Below are positions 34,237-42,187 of a DNA stretch of 64,000 nucleotides, piece after piece. The DNA is taken from NCBI RefSeq assembly GCF_032911445.1, contig NZ_JAWJEJ010000001.1:2728001-2792000 (forward strand), read 5' to 3'. This DNA is from Sphingomonas sp. HF-S4 (GTDB lineage Bacteria; Pseudomonadota; Alphaproteobacteria; Sphingomonadales; Sphingomonadaceae). Below the pieces are notes generated by a model that saw only the letters and a program-made list of their open reading frames with translations, did not search any database and had not been told where the DNA came from. Both the position numbers and the translations under genes were made by a program. Numbering within the stretch: position 1 is the first letter of the stretch; every line of letters begins with the position of its first letter.

Positions 34237-35658
34237 TCAGGCCGCAGTGCCGCCGACGGTCAGCCCTTCGACCAGCAACGTCGGCTGGCCGACCCCGGCC
34301 GGAACGCTCTGCCCGCCCTTGCCACACATGCCGACGCCCTCGTCGAGCGCGAAGTCGTTGCCGATGCCGGTGACGCGGGTGAGCACGCTCGGCCCGTCGC
34401 CGATCAGCGTCGCGCCCTTGATCGGCGCGCCGAGCTTGCCGTTTTCGATCCGGTAGGCCTCGGTGCACGAGAAGACGAACTTGCCCGAGACGATGTCGAC
34501 CTGCCCGCCGCCGAACGACTTGGCGTAGATGCCCTTCTTGACGCGGCTGAGCAGTTCGGCGGGATCGTCCTTGCCGCCCTTCATGAAGGTGTTGGTCATC
34601 CGCGGCATCGGCGCGTGCTGGAACGATTCGCGGCGGCCGTTGCCGGTCGGCGCGACGCCCATCAGCCGGGCGTTGAGGCGGTCCTGCATATAGCCCTTGA
34701 GGATGCCGTCCTCGATCAGCACGGTCTCGCGGGTCGGCGTGCCTTCGTCGTCGATCGACAGCGAGCCGCGGCGATCGTGGAGCGAGCCGTCATCGACGAC
34801 GGTGACGCCCGGCGCCGCGACGCGCTCGCCGATTCGCCCCGAGAACGCGCTGGTGCCCTTGCGGTTGAAATCGCCTTCGAGCCCGTGGCCGACCGCCTCG
34901 TGGAGAAGCACCCCGGGCCAGCCGGGGCCGCACAATACGGTCATGTCACCGGCCGGCGCCTCGACCGCGTCGAGATTGACCAAGGCCTGGGCCAGCGCCT
35001 CGTCGATCGCGCGGTTCCACGTCGCGGGCTTGAACAGATTGTCGTAGAGGGTACGACCGCCGATACCGAAGCTGCCGGTCTCGCGGCGGCCATTCTGCTC
35101 CACGACGATCGAGACGTTCAAACGAACGAGCGGGCGGACATCGGTGACGATAAAGCCATCGGGGCGGACGATCTCGATCACCCCCCACGATCCAGTAAGC
35201 CCGACCGAGACCTGGACGATGCGCGGATCGCGCGCCCGCGCCGCGGCGTCGATCGTCTGGCACAAATTCACCTTGTCGGCGAAAGGGACGAGATCGAGCG
35301 GATCGGCATCGGTGTAGAGATGGCGGTTGTTGCCCTGGGGCGGGGGCGCTTTGCCAGCCTTGCCCGGCTCGATCAGCTTCATCGTCTCCGCCGCGCGGCG
35401 GATCGCCGCCGGGCTGATCTCATTGGCGTGCGCGAACGCCGTGGTCTCGCCCGAGACCGCGCGCAGCCCGAAGCCCGATTGGGTATCGAACGACGCGGTC
35501 TTCAAGCGCCCGTCGTCGAAGCCGAACGCTTCTGACTTGCGGTATTGGAGGTAGAGCTCGCCATCCTCGGCGGTCGCCAGCGCATCGGCGGTCAGCCGTG
35601 TCGCGGTTTCGGGATCAAGCTCGCGATAGAGAAACGCGCGGGGATCGGAAGGCATCAT
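34237..35658 (-). CDS. tldD: metalloprotease TldD
   Basis: 473 residues, full length. The zinc motif HEAVGHGLEGD lies near the middle, preceded by LCGPGWPGVLLHEAVGHG. TldD with TldE forms a soluble heterodimeric protease that matures modified peptides and processes antitoxins. The C-terminal domain ends SVPAGVGQPTLLVEGLTVGG. No tldE is in the window. Start ATG 35658 is followed by MPSDPRAFLYRELDP (an in-frame ATG one codon downstream is possible). The 18-base gap to the zinc-finger gene suggests cotranscription. Confidence 0.95.
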   Translation of the reverse strand: MMPSDPRAFLYRELDPETATRLTADALATAEDGELYLQYRKSEAFGFDDGRLKTASFDTQSGFGLRAVSGETTAFAHANEISPAAIRRAAETMKLIEPGKAGKAPPPQGNNRHLYTDADPLDLVPFADKVNLCQTIDAAARARDPRIVQVSVGLTGSWGVIEIVRPDGFIVTDVRPLVRLNVSIVVEQNGRRETGSFGIGGRTLYDNLFKPATWNRAIDEALAQALVNLDAVEAPAGDMTVLCGPGWPGVLLHEAVGHGLEGDFNRKGTSAFSGRIGERVAAPGVTVVDDGSLHDRRGSLSIDDEGTPTRETVLIEDGILKGYMQDRLNARLMGVAPTGNGRRESFQHAPMPRMTNTFMKGGKDDPAELLSRVKKGIYAKSFGGGQVDIVSGKFVFSCTEAYRIENGKLGAPIKGATLIGDGPSVLTRVTGIGNDFALDEGVGMCGKGGQSVPAGVGQPTLLVEGLTVGGTAA

Positions 35659-35676
35659 CCTTCCGATATAGGACGA

Positions 35677-35910
35677 TCAGATGCTCGCGCCAGCCGGATG
35701 ATCGGGCAATTGCGACTGGTCGGCACCGTCGGCCGGTCCGCCGATCAGGATGAAGCGGCGGTCGCAATAGCCGCAATCGACATAGCCATGCTCGTCAATC
35801 TGCAGGAACACGCGCGGATGGCCCAAGGCGGCGGGCACGCCGGGGCCGCTGCCGTCGCAGGCGACGCGGGCGTGGCTGGTACGGATCGTCTCGGGCAAGG
35901 GCGCAGTCAT
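35677..35910 (-). CDS. CHCC zinc-finger protein (NDUFS6-like)
   Basis: 77 residues from ATG 35910 (MTAPLPETIRTSHARVACDG). The four ligands are spread as CDG, H in GHPRVFLQI, and DCGYCDRRF, the zf-CHCC pattern of the complex I accessory subunit NDUFS6 and its alphaproteobacterial relatives. A soluble zinc protein probably linked to respiratory complex I assembly or stability. The open frame can be extended upstream by 14 codons, but the conserved part starts near the chosen ATG. Confidence 0.88.
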   Translation of the reverse strand: MTAPLPETIRTSHARVACDGSGPGVPAALGHPRVFLQIDEHGYVDCGYCDRRFILIGGPADGADQSQLPDHPAGASI

Positions 35911-35953
35911 GAGTCGCCGATAGCAAGGGGCTGGCCCCTCGACAATTGCCATC

Positions 35954-36044
35954 CGTCACCCTGAACTTGTTTCAGGGTCCAATTCTCCGCGGGCGATGGC
36001 GTCCGTTGTTGCATGATAGGTGCTGAAACAAGTTCAGCATGACG
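35954..36044. repeat. inverted repeat with CTGAACTTGTTTCAG core
   Basis: Arms 35954-35975 and 36023-36044 (22 bases each) pair with two mismatches. Each arm contains CTGAACTTGTTTCAG, itself a small palindrome (CTGAA/TTCAG). It lies in the 183-base divergent gap between the zinc-finger gene and the ABC ATPase gene, so here it is not at gene ends but close to two promoters. Confidence 0.8.
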
Positions 36045-36093
36045 GCGATGGGTCAGGCTTGGCGAGCGCGCCGTGCGGTCCTAGAGCACACCC

Positions 36094-37014
36094 ATGACTC
36101 AAGCCGCGATCGAGATCGACAATCTCTGCAAGACCTATTCCGGCGGCAAGCGCGCGCTCGACGGGGTGAGCTTCGACGTGCCGCGCGGCCAGATCTTCGG
36201 ACTGCTCGGGCCCAATGGCGCGGGCAAGTCGACGCTGATCAACATCCTGGCGGGGCTGGTCAACAAGACCGAGGGCCGCGCGACGATCTGGGGCTTCGAC
36301 ATCGACGCGCACCCGCGCAACGCCAAGGCGAGCATCGGCATCGTCAATCAGGAGATCACCTTCGATCCCTTCTTCACCCCGCGCGAGACGCTCGAGATCC
36401 AGGCCGGGCTGTATGGCGTGCCCAATGCGCAGCGCGACCCGCTGGGCCTGCTCCGCGCGGTGCACCTCGAGGACAAGGCCGACGCCTATTCGCGCACGCT
36501 CTCGGGGGGGATGAAGCGCCGGCTGATGGTCGCCAAGGCGATGGTGCATTCGCCCCCCGTCCTGGTCCTCGACGAGCCCACCGCCGGCGTCGACGTCGAG
36601 CTCCGCCAGCAGCTCTGGGCCTATGTGAAGCAATTGAACGCGCGCGGCATCACCGTGGTGCTCACCACCCATTATCTCGAGGAAGCCGAGCAGCTCTGCG
36701 ACCGGATCGCGATCATCAACCACGGCAAGCTGATCGCCAACAAGCCGACGCGCGAGCTGGTCGGTATGGCGCAGGAAAAGGTCGTCGAGGTCACCGTCGA
36801 CCGCGACGTGCCCGTCCTGCCCGAGAATGCGTGTTTCCAGAAGATCGAGCTCAAGGCCGAGCGGACTTTGGTGATTACCTATCGGAAGGACCAGGCCAAT
36901 GCCGGCGAAGTCCTCGGCGCGGTCCAGGGCGGCGGCTATGGCATCGTCGATGTCTCAACTCGGGAAGCGGACCTGGAGGATGTGTTCCTCAATTTGACTC
37001 GGTCTGCGGGCTGA
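36094..37014 (+). CDS. ABC transporter ATP-binding protein (YadG-like)
   Basis: 306 residues. Walker A LLGPNGAGKSTLI near residue 40, Q-loop in IGIVNQEITFDP, signature LSGGMKRRLMVAKAM near 140, Walker B VLVLDEPTAGVD, and H-loop LTTHYLEEAEQLCDR. The C-terminal extension resembles ABC-2 exporter ATPases of the YadG/drug-export type. A membrane partner (ABC-2 permease) would be expected next to it, but the following gene is a DJ-1 family protein, so the permease is elsewhere or lost. Confidence 0.92.
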   Translation: MTQAAIEIDNLCKTYSGGKRALDGVSFDVPRGQIFGLLGPNGAGKSTLINILAGLVNKTEGRATIWGFDIDAHPRNAKASIGIVNQEITFDPFFTPRETLEIQAGLYGVPNAQRDPLGLLRAVHLEDKADAYSRTLSGGMKRRLMVAKAMVHSPPVLVLDEPTAGVDVELRQQLWAYVKQLNARGITVVLTTHYLEEAEQLCDRIAIINHGKLIANKPTRELVGMAQEKVVEVTVDRDVPVLPENACFQKIELKAERTLVITYRKDQANAGEVLGAVQGGGYGIVDVSTREADLEDVFLNLTRSAG

Positions 37015-37105
37015 GCCTCGGAACCATAGCCGGAGCGGAAGCGGCGCCGGATCGTTTCGTCGCGGAACATGCCTTTCCGACCATGTTCGATACGAGGAAG
37101 ATTCG

Positions 37106-37783
37106 ATGAAGATCCTGATGGTCCTGACCTCCCACGACACGCTGGGCGACACCGGCAAGAAGACCGGTTTCTGGCTCGAGGAGTTCGCGGCCCCCTATTA
37201 CGTCTTCAAGGATGCCGGCGCGGAGATCGTACTGGCGTCGCCGGCGGGCGGGCAGCCCCCGCTCGATCCCAAGAGCGACGAGCCCGATTCCCAGACCGAG
37301 CAGACCAAGCGGTTCAAGGGCGATCCGGACGCGCAGCAGGCGCTGGCGAACACGGTCCGTCTCGACACCGTCGACCAGGCCGACTTCGACACCGTCTTCT
37401 ATCCTGGCGGCCACGGCCCGCTATGGGACCTGGCCGAGCTGGACAGCTCGATCCGCCTGATCGAGAGCTTCGACCGGGCGGGCAAGTCGATCGCCTTCGT
37501 CTGCCACGCGCCCGGCGTGCTGCGCCACGTGAAGGACGCGAACGGCGATCCGCTGGTGGAGGGGCGCCGCGTGGCGGGCTTCACCAATTCGGAAGAAGCA
37601 GGGGTCCAGCTGACCGATATCGTGCCGTTCCTGGTGGAAGACGAGCTCAACAAGCTTGGCGCCCGTTATGAGAAGGGTGCGGACTGGGCCGCCTTCGTCG
37701 TGACCGACGGCAATCTGGTCACCGGGCAGAACCCGGCAAGCTCCGAAGAGGCGGCGAAGGCGCTGTTGAAGCAGCTCGGCTGA
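37106..37783 (+). CDS. DJ-1/PfpI family protein, Hsp31-like
   Basis: 225 residues. The nucleophile elbow is IAFVCHAPGVL (Cys near residue 134) with the conserved Glu in TGFWLEEFAAPYYVF and the PGGHGPLWDL loop, the pattern of Hsp31-type class I glutamine-amidotransferase-like proteins. Members act as glutathione-independent glyoxalases, deglycases or chaperones; chemistry here is not established. ATG 37106 after AGGAAGATTCG. Downstream of the ABC ATPase, 91-base gap. Confidence 0.9.
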   Translation: MKILMVLTSHDTLGDTGKKTGFWLEEFAAPYYVFKDAGAEIVLASPAGGQPPLDPKSDEPDSQTEQTKRFKGDPDAQQALANTVRLDTVDQADFDTVFYPGGHGPLWDLAELDSSIRLIESFDRAGKSIAFVCHAPGVLRHVKDANGDPLVEGRRVAGFTNSEEAGVQLTDIVPFLVEDELNKLGARYEKGADWAAFVVTDGNLVTGQNPASSEEAAKALLKQLG

Positions 37784-37866
37784 GCCGCCCCGGCGCTCGC
37801 CCCGGATCGTGCACGGCTTGCACCTATCGCATGGGGCGTGGCGACGGCATGGGGTAGGTCGAACGG

Positions 37867-38187
37867 ATGCATAGACCTATCCAGCGTTTCGTCTGCGCGG
37901 GGTTTCTCGCCGGGCTGTCCACTGCCACCACTGCCCATGCGCAGGACTATCTGGGCCAGGCGTCGGACTCGCTGTCTTCGGCGAGTTCCTATGCCGGCAC
38001 GGTGAGCGTCAATGCGGCGGCCGAGGCATCGGGCAAGCGCGGCGGGCCGAATTTCCGCGGCACCGGCTTTCGCGAATCCTATGTGCGCGAACAATGCGCG
38101 GGGCTTGCCCGCGACCGCGCCAGGCTGGGCAGCGGCCACCGGCGCGTCGTCCGATGGTCGCGGATCTGCCGCAGCGCGCGCCTTTGA
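37867..38187 (+). CDS. small secreted hypothetical protein
   Basis: 106 residues with a Sec signal peptide (RFVCAGFLAGLSTATTAHAQ, cleavage after AHA). The mature part is Ser/Ala-rich (ASDSLSSASSYAGTVSVN) then strongly basic (LARDRARLGSGHRRVVRW). No family recognised. It ends seven bases before the convergent esterase stop. Likely real because of its clean signal peptide, but the basic C-terminus could be an artefact of GC-rich readthrough. Confidence 0.5.
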   Translation: MHRPIQRFVCAGFLAGLSTATTAHAQDYLGQASDSLSSASSYAGTVSVNAAAEASGKRGGPNFRGTGFRESYVREQCAGLARDRARLGSGHRRVVRWSRICRSARL

Positions 38188-38194
38188 ATCGGCC

Positions 38195-39085
38195 TTAGGG
38201 GCGGCGGTGCTTGGCGAAGAAGCGCCACATCGCGTCATTGTCCGCCGCCCAGACATGCCCAGCCTCGGGCGTGATCCGCGCGACCACCGCCGCGCCACCG
38301 CGGCAGTCGGTATAGCCGCGCTCGATCACGCCGCTTTCGAGCGTGCGCTCCGGCAACGGGTGCCGGCAGCCGTTGAGATCGGCCCAGCGCGCCTCGGCGC
38401 GGCGCATCGGATATTGCCAATAGCCCGCACCCCCGCCTTCGACCGGATTGGTGCCGTCCTTGCCGCCGGCAAAAGCGATCACCGGCATCGGCCTCGCCGG
38501 GGTGCAGGTCGTGGCATCGGGGAAGCGCGGATCGCTGGCCGAGGGATTGCCCGAGCGCAGCCCCACGACGGGCGCGATCGCCGCGAACCGGTCGGACGCG
38601 ACGCAGCCGAGCCAGGACGACATCCGCCCGCCGCCCGACAGCCCCGTGGCATAGACGCGGCGGCGATCGGCACAGCCCTTGGCCGCGAGCCAGTCGATCG
38701 CTTTGCCCAGGAATGCGACGTCGTCGGCATCCTGCGGCCCCGGCACCTTTCCGGTGACAGTCGGCACGCCCGGGATGTTCCAGACAAAGCCCTTCTCCAC
38801 CGGGATGCCGGCATCGGGCGCGGCGAGGATAAAGCCGTGGCGCTCGGCGGTTTCCCCGAGCTTCGAGCCCGCCAGGATCGCCGCGCCGTCGCCGCCGCTG
38901 CCGTGGAGCGCGAAAACGAGCGCCCTGCTCCGCGCCTTGGCCGGCACGCGCAGCAGCAGCGAACGCCCCGTGTCGCCGATCGTCACGCGTTGGGTGGTGC
39001 CCGGCGCGCCCAGCGTGCAAGCCCCCGCCGGCACCGCCCAGGCGGCAAGGGCAAGTCCAACGAAACCCAGGCTTTGGCGGCGCAT
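38195..39085 (-). CDS. secreted alpha/beta-hydrolase, PHB-depolymerase/LpqC-like esterase
   Basis: 296 residues. Sec signal peptide (SLGFVGLALAAWAVPAGACT). The oxyanion region is LVFALHGSGGDG near residue 65 and the nucleophile elbow YATGLSGGGRMSSWL near 140, followed by FAAIAPVVGL, the layout of LpqC and PHB-depolymerase-type esterases. The His of the triad is probably in EAGHVWAAD near the end. Start ATG 39085 is favoured over ATGs at 39097 and 39103, because GGAGAG is six bases upstream. Polymer or ester substrate unknown. Confidence 0.86.
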   Translation of the reverse strand: MRRQSLGFVGLALAAWAVPAGACTLGAPGTTQRVTIGDTGRSLLLRVPAKARSRALVFALHGSGGDGAAILAGSKLGETAERHGFILAAPDAGIPVEKGFVWNIPGVPTVTGKVPGPQDADDVAFLGKAIDWLAAKGCADRRRVYATGLSGGGRMSSWLGCVASDRFAAIAPVVGLRSGNPSASDPRFPDATTCTPARPMPVIAFAGGKDGTNPVEGGGAGYWQYPMRRAEARWADLNGCRHPLPERTLESGVIERGYTDCRGGAAVVARITPEAGHVWAADNDAMWRFFAKHRRP

Positions 39086-39150
39086 ATCTCTCTCCATTTG
39101 CATGGGCGTGCGCTTAGCGCCTAGGCGGGAAACGAACCAGTGGAAGACGC

Positions 39151-40755
39151 ATGGCCGACGATCCTCATACTTCCGACATCCTCGTCATCGGCTCCGGCGC
39201 GGCGGGGCTCACCGCGGCGCTCAACCTGGCGGCGCGCTTCAAGGTCACCGTGCTCGCCAAGGGCGCGCTCAACGAAGGCTCGACCGCCTGGGCGCAGGGC
39301 GGGATCGCCGCGGTGCTCGAACCCGGCGACACCTTCGAGAACCATATCGAGGACACGATCGTCGCCGGCGCGGGGCTCAACGACCGCGCCACCGTCGAGA
39401 TGGTCGTCGAGAACGCCCCCGCCGCGATCCAGCGGCTCGCCAAATTGGGCGTGCCGTTCAACACCGAAGGCCCAGAGGGAAAAGGGGCCCTCCACTTGAC
39501 CCGCGAGGGCGGGCACAGCCATCGCCGCATCGTCCATGTCGACGACGCCACCGGCCGCGCGGTGCAGGAAGCGCTGCTCGAGGCGGCGCGCGCCAATCCC
39601 AACATCACCCTCGTCCCCGACATGGTGGTGATCGACCTTGCCACCAGCCGCCACGAGATGCGCTATTCGGGCGCCGGCAATGTCTGGGGCGTCTATGCCT
39701 TCAACCGCGCGACCAACCGCGTCGAGCTGTTCACTGCCAACGCCACCGTACTGGCGACCGGCGGCGCGGGACGAACGTACCTGTTCTCGACCGCGCCGCG
39801 CGGCGCGACCGGCGACGGCATCGCGATGGCGTGGCGCGCGGGGTGCCGCGTCTCCAACATGGAGATGATGCAGTTCCACCCGACCTGCCTCTACAATCTC
39901 GAGGTCAAGAATTTCCTGATCACCGAAGCGGTGCGCGGCGAGGGCGGGCGGCTGATCAACCCGCAAACCGGCAAGCGCTTCATGACCGACTACGATCCGG
40001 AGCGAATGGAGCTGGCGCCGCGCGACGTGGTGGCGCGCGCGAACGACGCCGAGATCAAGCGCGACGGGCTCGACTACGTCCACCTCGACATCAGCCATAT
40101 GGGCGCGGAGTTCGTGAAGCATCACTTTCCGACGATCCACGCGCGGCTGCTCGATCTCGACATCGACATGACCCGCGACCCGATCCCGGTCGTCCCCGCC
40201 CAGCATTACACCTGCGGCGGCGTGGTAATCGACCGCGACGGGCGCACCGACCTGCCCAATCTCTACGCCGCAGGCGAAGTCAGCCAGTCGGGACTGCACG
40301 GCGCCAATCGCCTGGCGTCGAACTCGCTGCTCGAATGCTTCGTGTTCGGTGAGGCAGTGGCCAACCACATCACCGCGAACTGGGGCGACCTCGCCCCGCC
40401 CCCGGCGATCCGCCCCTGGGACGAGAGCCGCGTCACCGATTCGGACGAGGAGGTGGTGATCAAGCAGAACTGGACCGAGATCCGCCGGTTCATGTGGAAT
40501 TACGTCGGCATCGTCCGCTCGACCAAGCGGCTCGAGCGCGCGGCGCACCGCATCCAGATGCTGCGCGGCGAAGTGAACGACTATTACGGCCATTTCCGCG
40601 TCACCGCCGACCTGATCGAGCTGCGCAACCTGCTCGAAAGCGCCGACCTGATCGTCCGCTCTGCGCTCCACCGCAAGGAAAGCCGGGGTCTGCATTACAC
40701 GCTCGATTATCCCGAGACGCTGGAGGTTGCGGTGGACACGGTGCTGGTGCCTTAA
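39151..40755 (+). CDS. nadB: L-aspartate oxidase
   Basis: 534 residues, typical length. First step of de novo NAD synthesis: L-aspartate to iminoaspartate, FAD-dependent. FAD motif VIGSGAAGLTAALNLA at the N-terminus, then LNEGSTAWAQGGIAAVL. Active-site region LTREGGHSHRRIVHVDDATG and the HYTCGGVVIDRDGRTDLPNL loop near residue 350, with GLHGANRLASNSLLE. The C-terminal helical domain is complete. nadA and nadC are not in the window, so the pathway genes are dispersed. Cytoplasmic. Confidence 0.95.
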   Translation: MADDPHTSDILVIGSGAAGLTAALNLAARFKVTVLAKGALNEGSTAWAQGGIAAVLEPGDTFENHIEDTIVAGAGLNDRATVEMVVENAPAAIQRLAKLGVPFNTEGPEGKGALHLTREGGHSHRRIVHVDDATGRAVQEALLEAARANPNITLVPDMVVIDLATSRHEMRYSGAGNVWGVYAFNRATNRVELFTANATVLATGGAGRTYLFSTAPRGATGDGIAMAWRAGCRVSNMEMMQFHPTCLYNLEVKNFLITEAVRGEGGRLINPQTGKRFMTDYDPERMELAPRDVVARANDAEIKRDGLDYVHLDISHMGAEFVKHHFPTIHARLLDLDIDMTRDPIPVVPAQHYTCGGVVIDRDGRTDLPNLYAAGEVSQSGLHGANRLASNSLLECFVFGEAVANHITANWGDLAPPPAIRPWDESRVTDSDEEVVIKQNWTEIRRFMWNYVGIVRSTKRLERAAHRIQMLRGEVNDYYGHFRVTADLIELRNLLESADLIVRSALHRKESRGLHYTLDYPETLEVAVDTVLVP

Positions 40756-40938
40756 GGATTTGCCCCGATGGCAACACGTACCGCGCGTTCCCATCTGGAT
40801 ACGAGCGGAGGGCGGAAGTTTCCTCTACTTTCACCATTCGTCGCTATCGTTACCGGATTCGTCGCATCTTTGGGCCCTCAGGCTTTGATGCGAGTCACGG
40901 TCGCCGCATGTTAGGAATAGGCGCAAGGGGCTGCATTT

Positions 40939-42078
40939 GTGAGTAATTTTACGGGTTTTTCGAAACTGGAACGTGCACTGACCCTCACGGGCCTCGGCCC
41001 GGCGATGCTGCTTGGCTGCGCGGTGCATGACGATACCCAGCTCGCGGCCTATCTGCCCGCCCCCAGCTACAGCGTGCTGATGCCCTTCCCCGCTGCGCCC
41101 GTGCCGGCCAAGCCGCGCATGGCGGCGCCCACCGGGCTAACCAGCTCGATCGACGGAATCACGCGCAACTTCAACGGGTTGGTCGGCGTTGCCGTCAGCA
41201 GCATCGACGATGGCTGGATCGCCAGCAACGCCACCGCCACGCGCCCGCTGCCCCAGCAGAGCGTCAGCAAGCTCTGGGTGGCGATGACCGTGCTCGACGC
41301 AGTCGATCGCGGCCAGATCGGGCTCGACGATCCGCTGACCATCACGCGGTCCGACTTCACCCTGTTCCACCAGCCGATCGCGGCTTTAGTCAAGGGCGAC
41401 GCCGGCTACACCACCACCGTCGCCGAAGTCATGCGCCGCGCGATGCAGATGAGCGACAATACGTGCAACGACAAGCTGTTGCGCCTCGTCGGCGGGCCGC
41501 AGGCGGTGCGCGACTTCATTGCCCGGAAGCAGCTCGGCACGATACGCTTCGGCCCGGGCGAGAAGCTGCTCCAGGCGGGCACCGCCGGGCTCCAGTGGCG
41601 TCCCGAATATTCGATGGGCAATGCTTTCGCGGTCGCCCGCTCGAAGCTGTCGCCCGATGTGCGCCGCGCGGCGTTCGAAGCCTATATCAAGGATCCGCCC
41701 GACGGCGCAGCGCCGGCGGCGATCGCCGATGCGTTGGCGCGGCTGCATCGCGGCGAGCTGCTGTCGGCAACCACCACCCAGTGGCTGCTCGCGACGATGG
41801 CGGGTGCGCGCACCGGCAAGGCGCGCGTGCGCGCAGGCGTGCCCGTGGGCTGGTCCTACGCGCACAAGACCGGGACGGGCCAGGATCTCGGCGGACGCAC
41901 CGCGGGGTTCAACGATGTCGGCATCCTCACCGCGCCTGACGGCCACAATTATACAATCGTGGTGATGATAGGCGACACGCCGCGCCCGATCCGCGAGCGC
42001 CAGCTGCTGATGCAGGCCGTGGCGAGCGCAGTGGTCGCGCATCACGGCTCGGCCGGATCGACCTTCGCGGGCCGCTGA
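40939..42078 (+). CDS. class A beta-lactamase-like serine hydrolase, probable lipoprotein
   Basis: 379 residues from GTG 40939. PAMLLGC (Cys27) looks like a lipobox, so it may be anchored in the outer or inner membrane facing the periplasm. Catalytic motifs: Ser108-x-x-Lys111 in QQSVSKLWV, SDN at 172-174 (MQMSDNTCND), KTG in YAHKTGTGQD. The omega-loop Glu lies exactly 36 residues after the SDN Ser, as in class A (Glu208), but the motif reads EKLLQ, not E-x-x-L-N. An 80-residue N-terminal extension precedes the domain. A beta-lactamase or DD-peptidase-like activity; spectrum unknown. Confidence 0.82.
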   Translation: MSNFTGFSKLERALTLTGLGPAMLLGCAVHDDTQLAAYLPAPSYSVLMPFPAAPVPAKPRMAAPTGLTSSIDGITRNFNGLVGVAVSSIDDGWIASNATATRPLPQQSVSKLWVAMTVLDAVDRGQIGLDDPLTITRSDFTLFHQPIAALVKGDAGYTTTVAEVMRRAMQMSDNTCNDKLLRLVGGPQAVRDFIARKQLGTIRFGPGEKLLQAGTAGLQWRPEYSMGNAFAVARSKLSPDVRRAAFEAYIKDPPDGAAPAAIADALARLHRGELLSATTTQWLLATMAGARTGKARVRAGVPVGWSYAHKTGTGQDLGGRTAGFNDVGILTAPDGHNYTIVVMIGDTPRPIRERQLLMQAVASAVVAHHGSAGSTFAGR

Positions 42079-42187
42079 TCCGGCGCGCTGCCGCCCGAAC
42101 TTCACGGACCGGCGCAAAAGGATTGCCAAGACCTCCCCAAGGCTGCGGTCATCGCAGTCTAGTAAAGGCGTAAACAGGGAGGCGCTT

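Noticed and set aside
39121..40794. 557-codon open frame antisense to nadB
   Set aside because: The plus-strand protein is a clear L-aspartate oxidase; the antisense translation is low-complexity and Arg/Asp/Val-rich as expected of a shadow.
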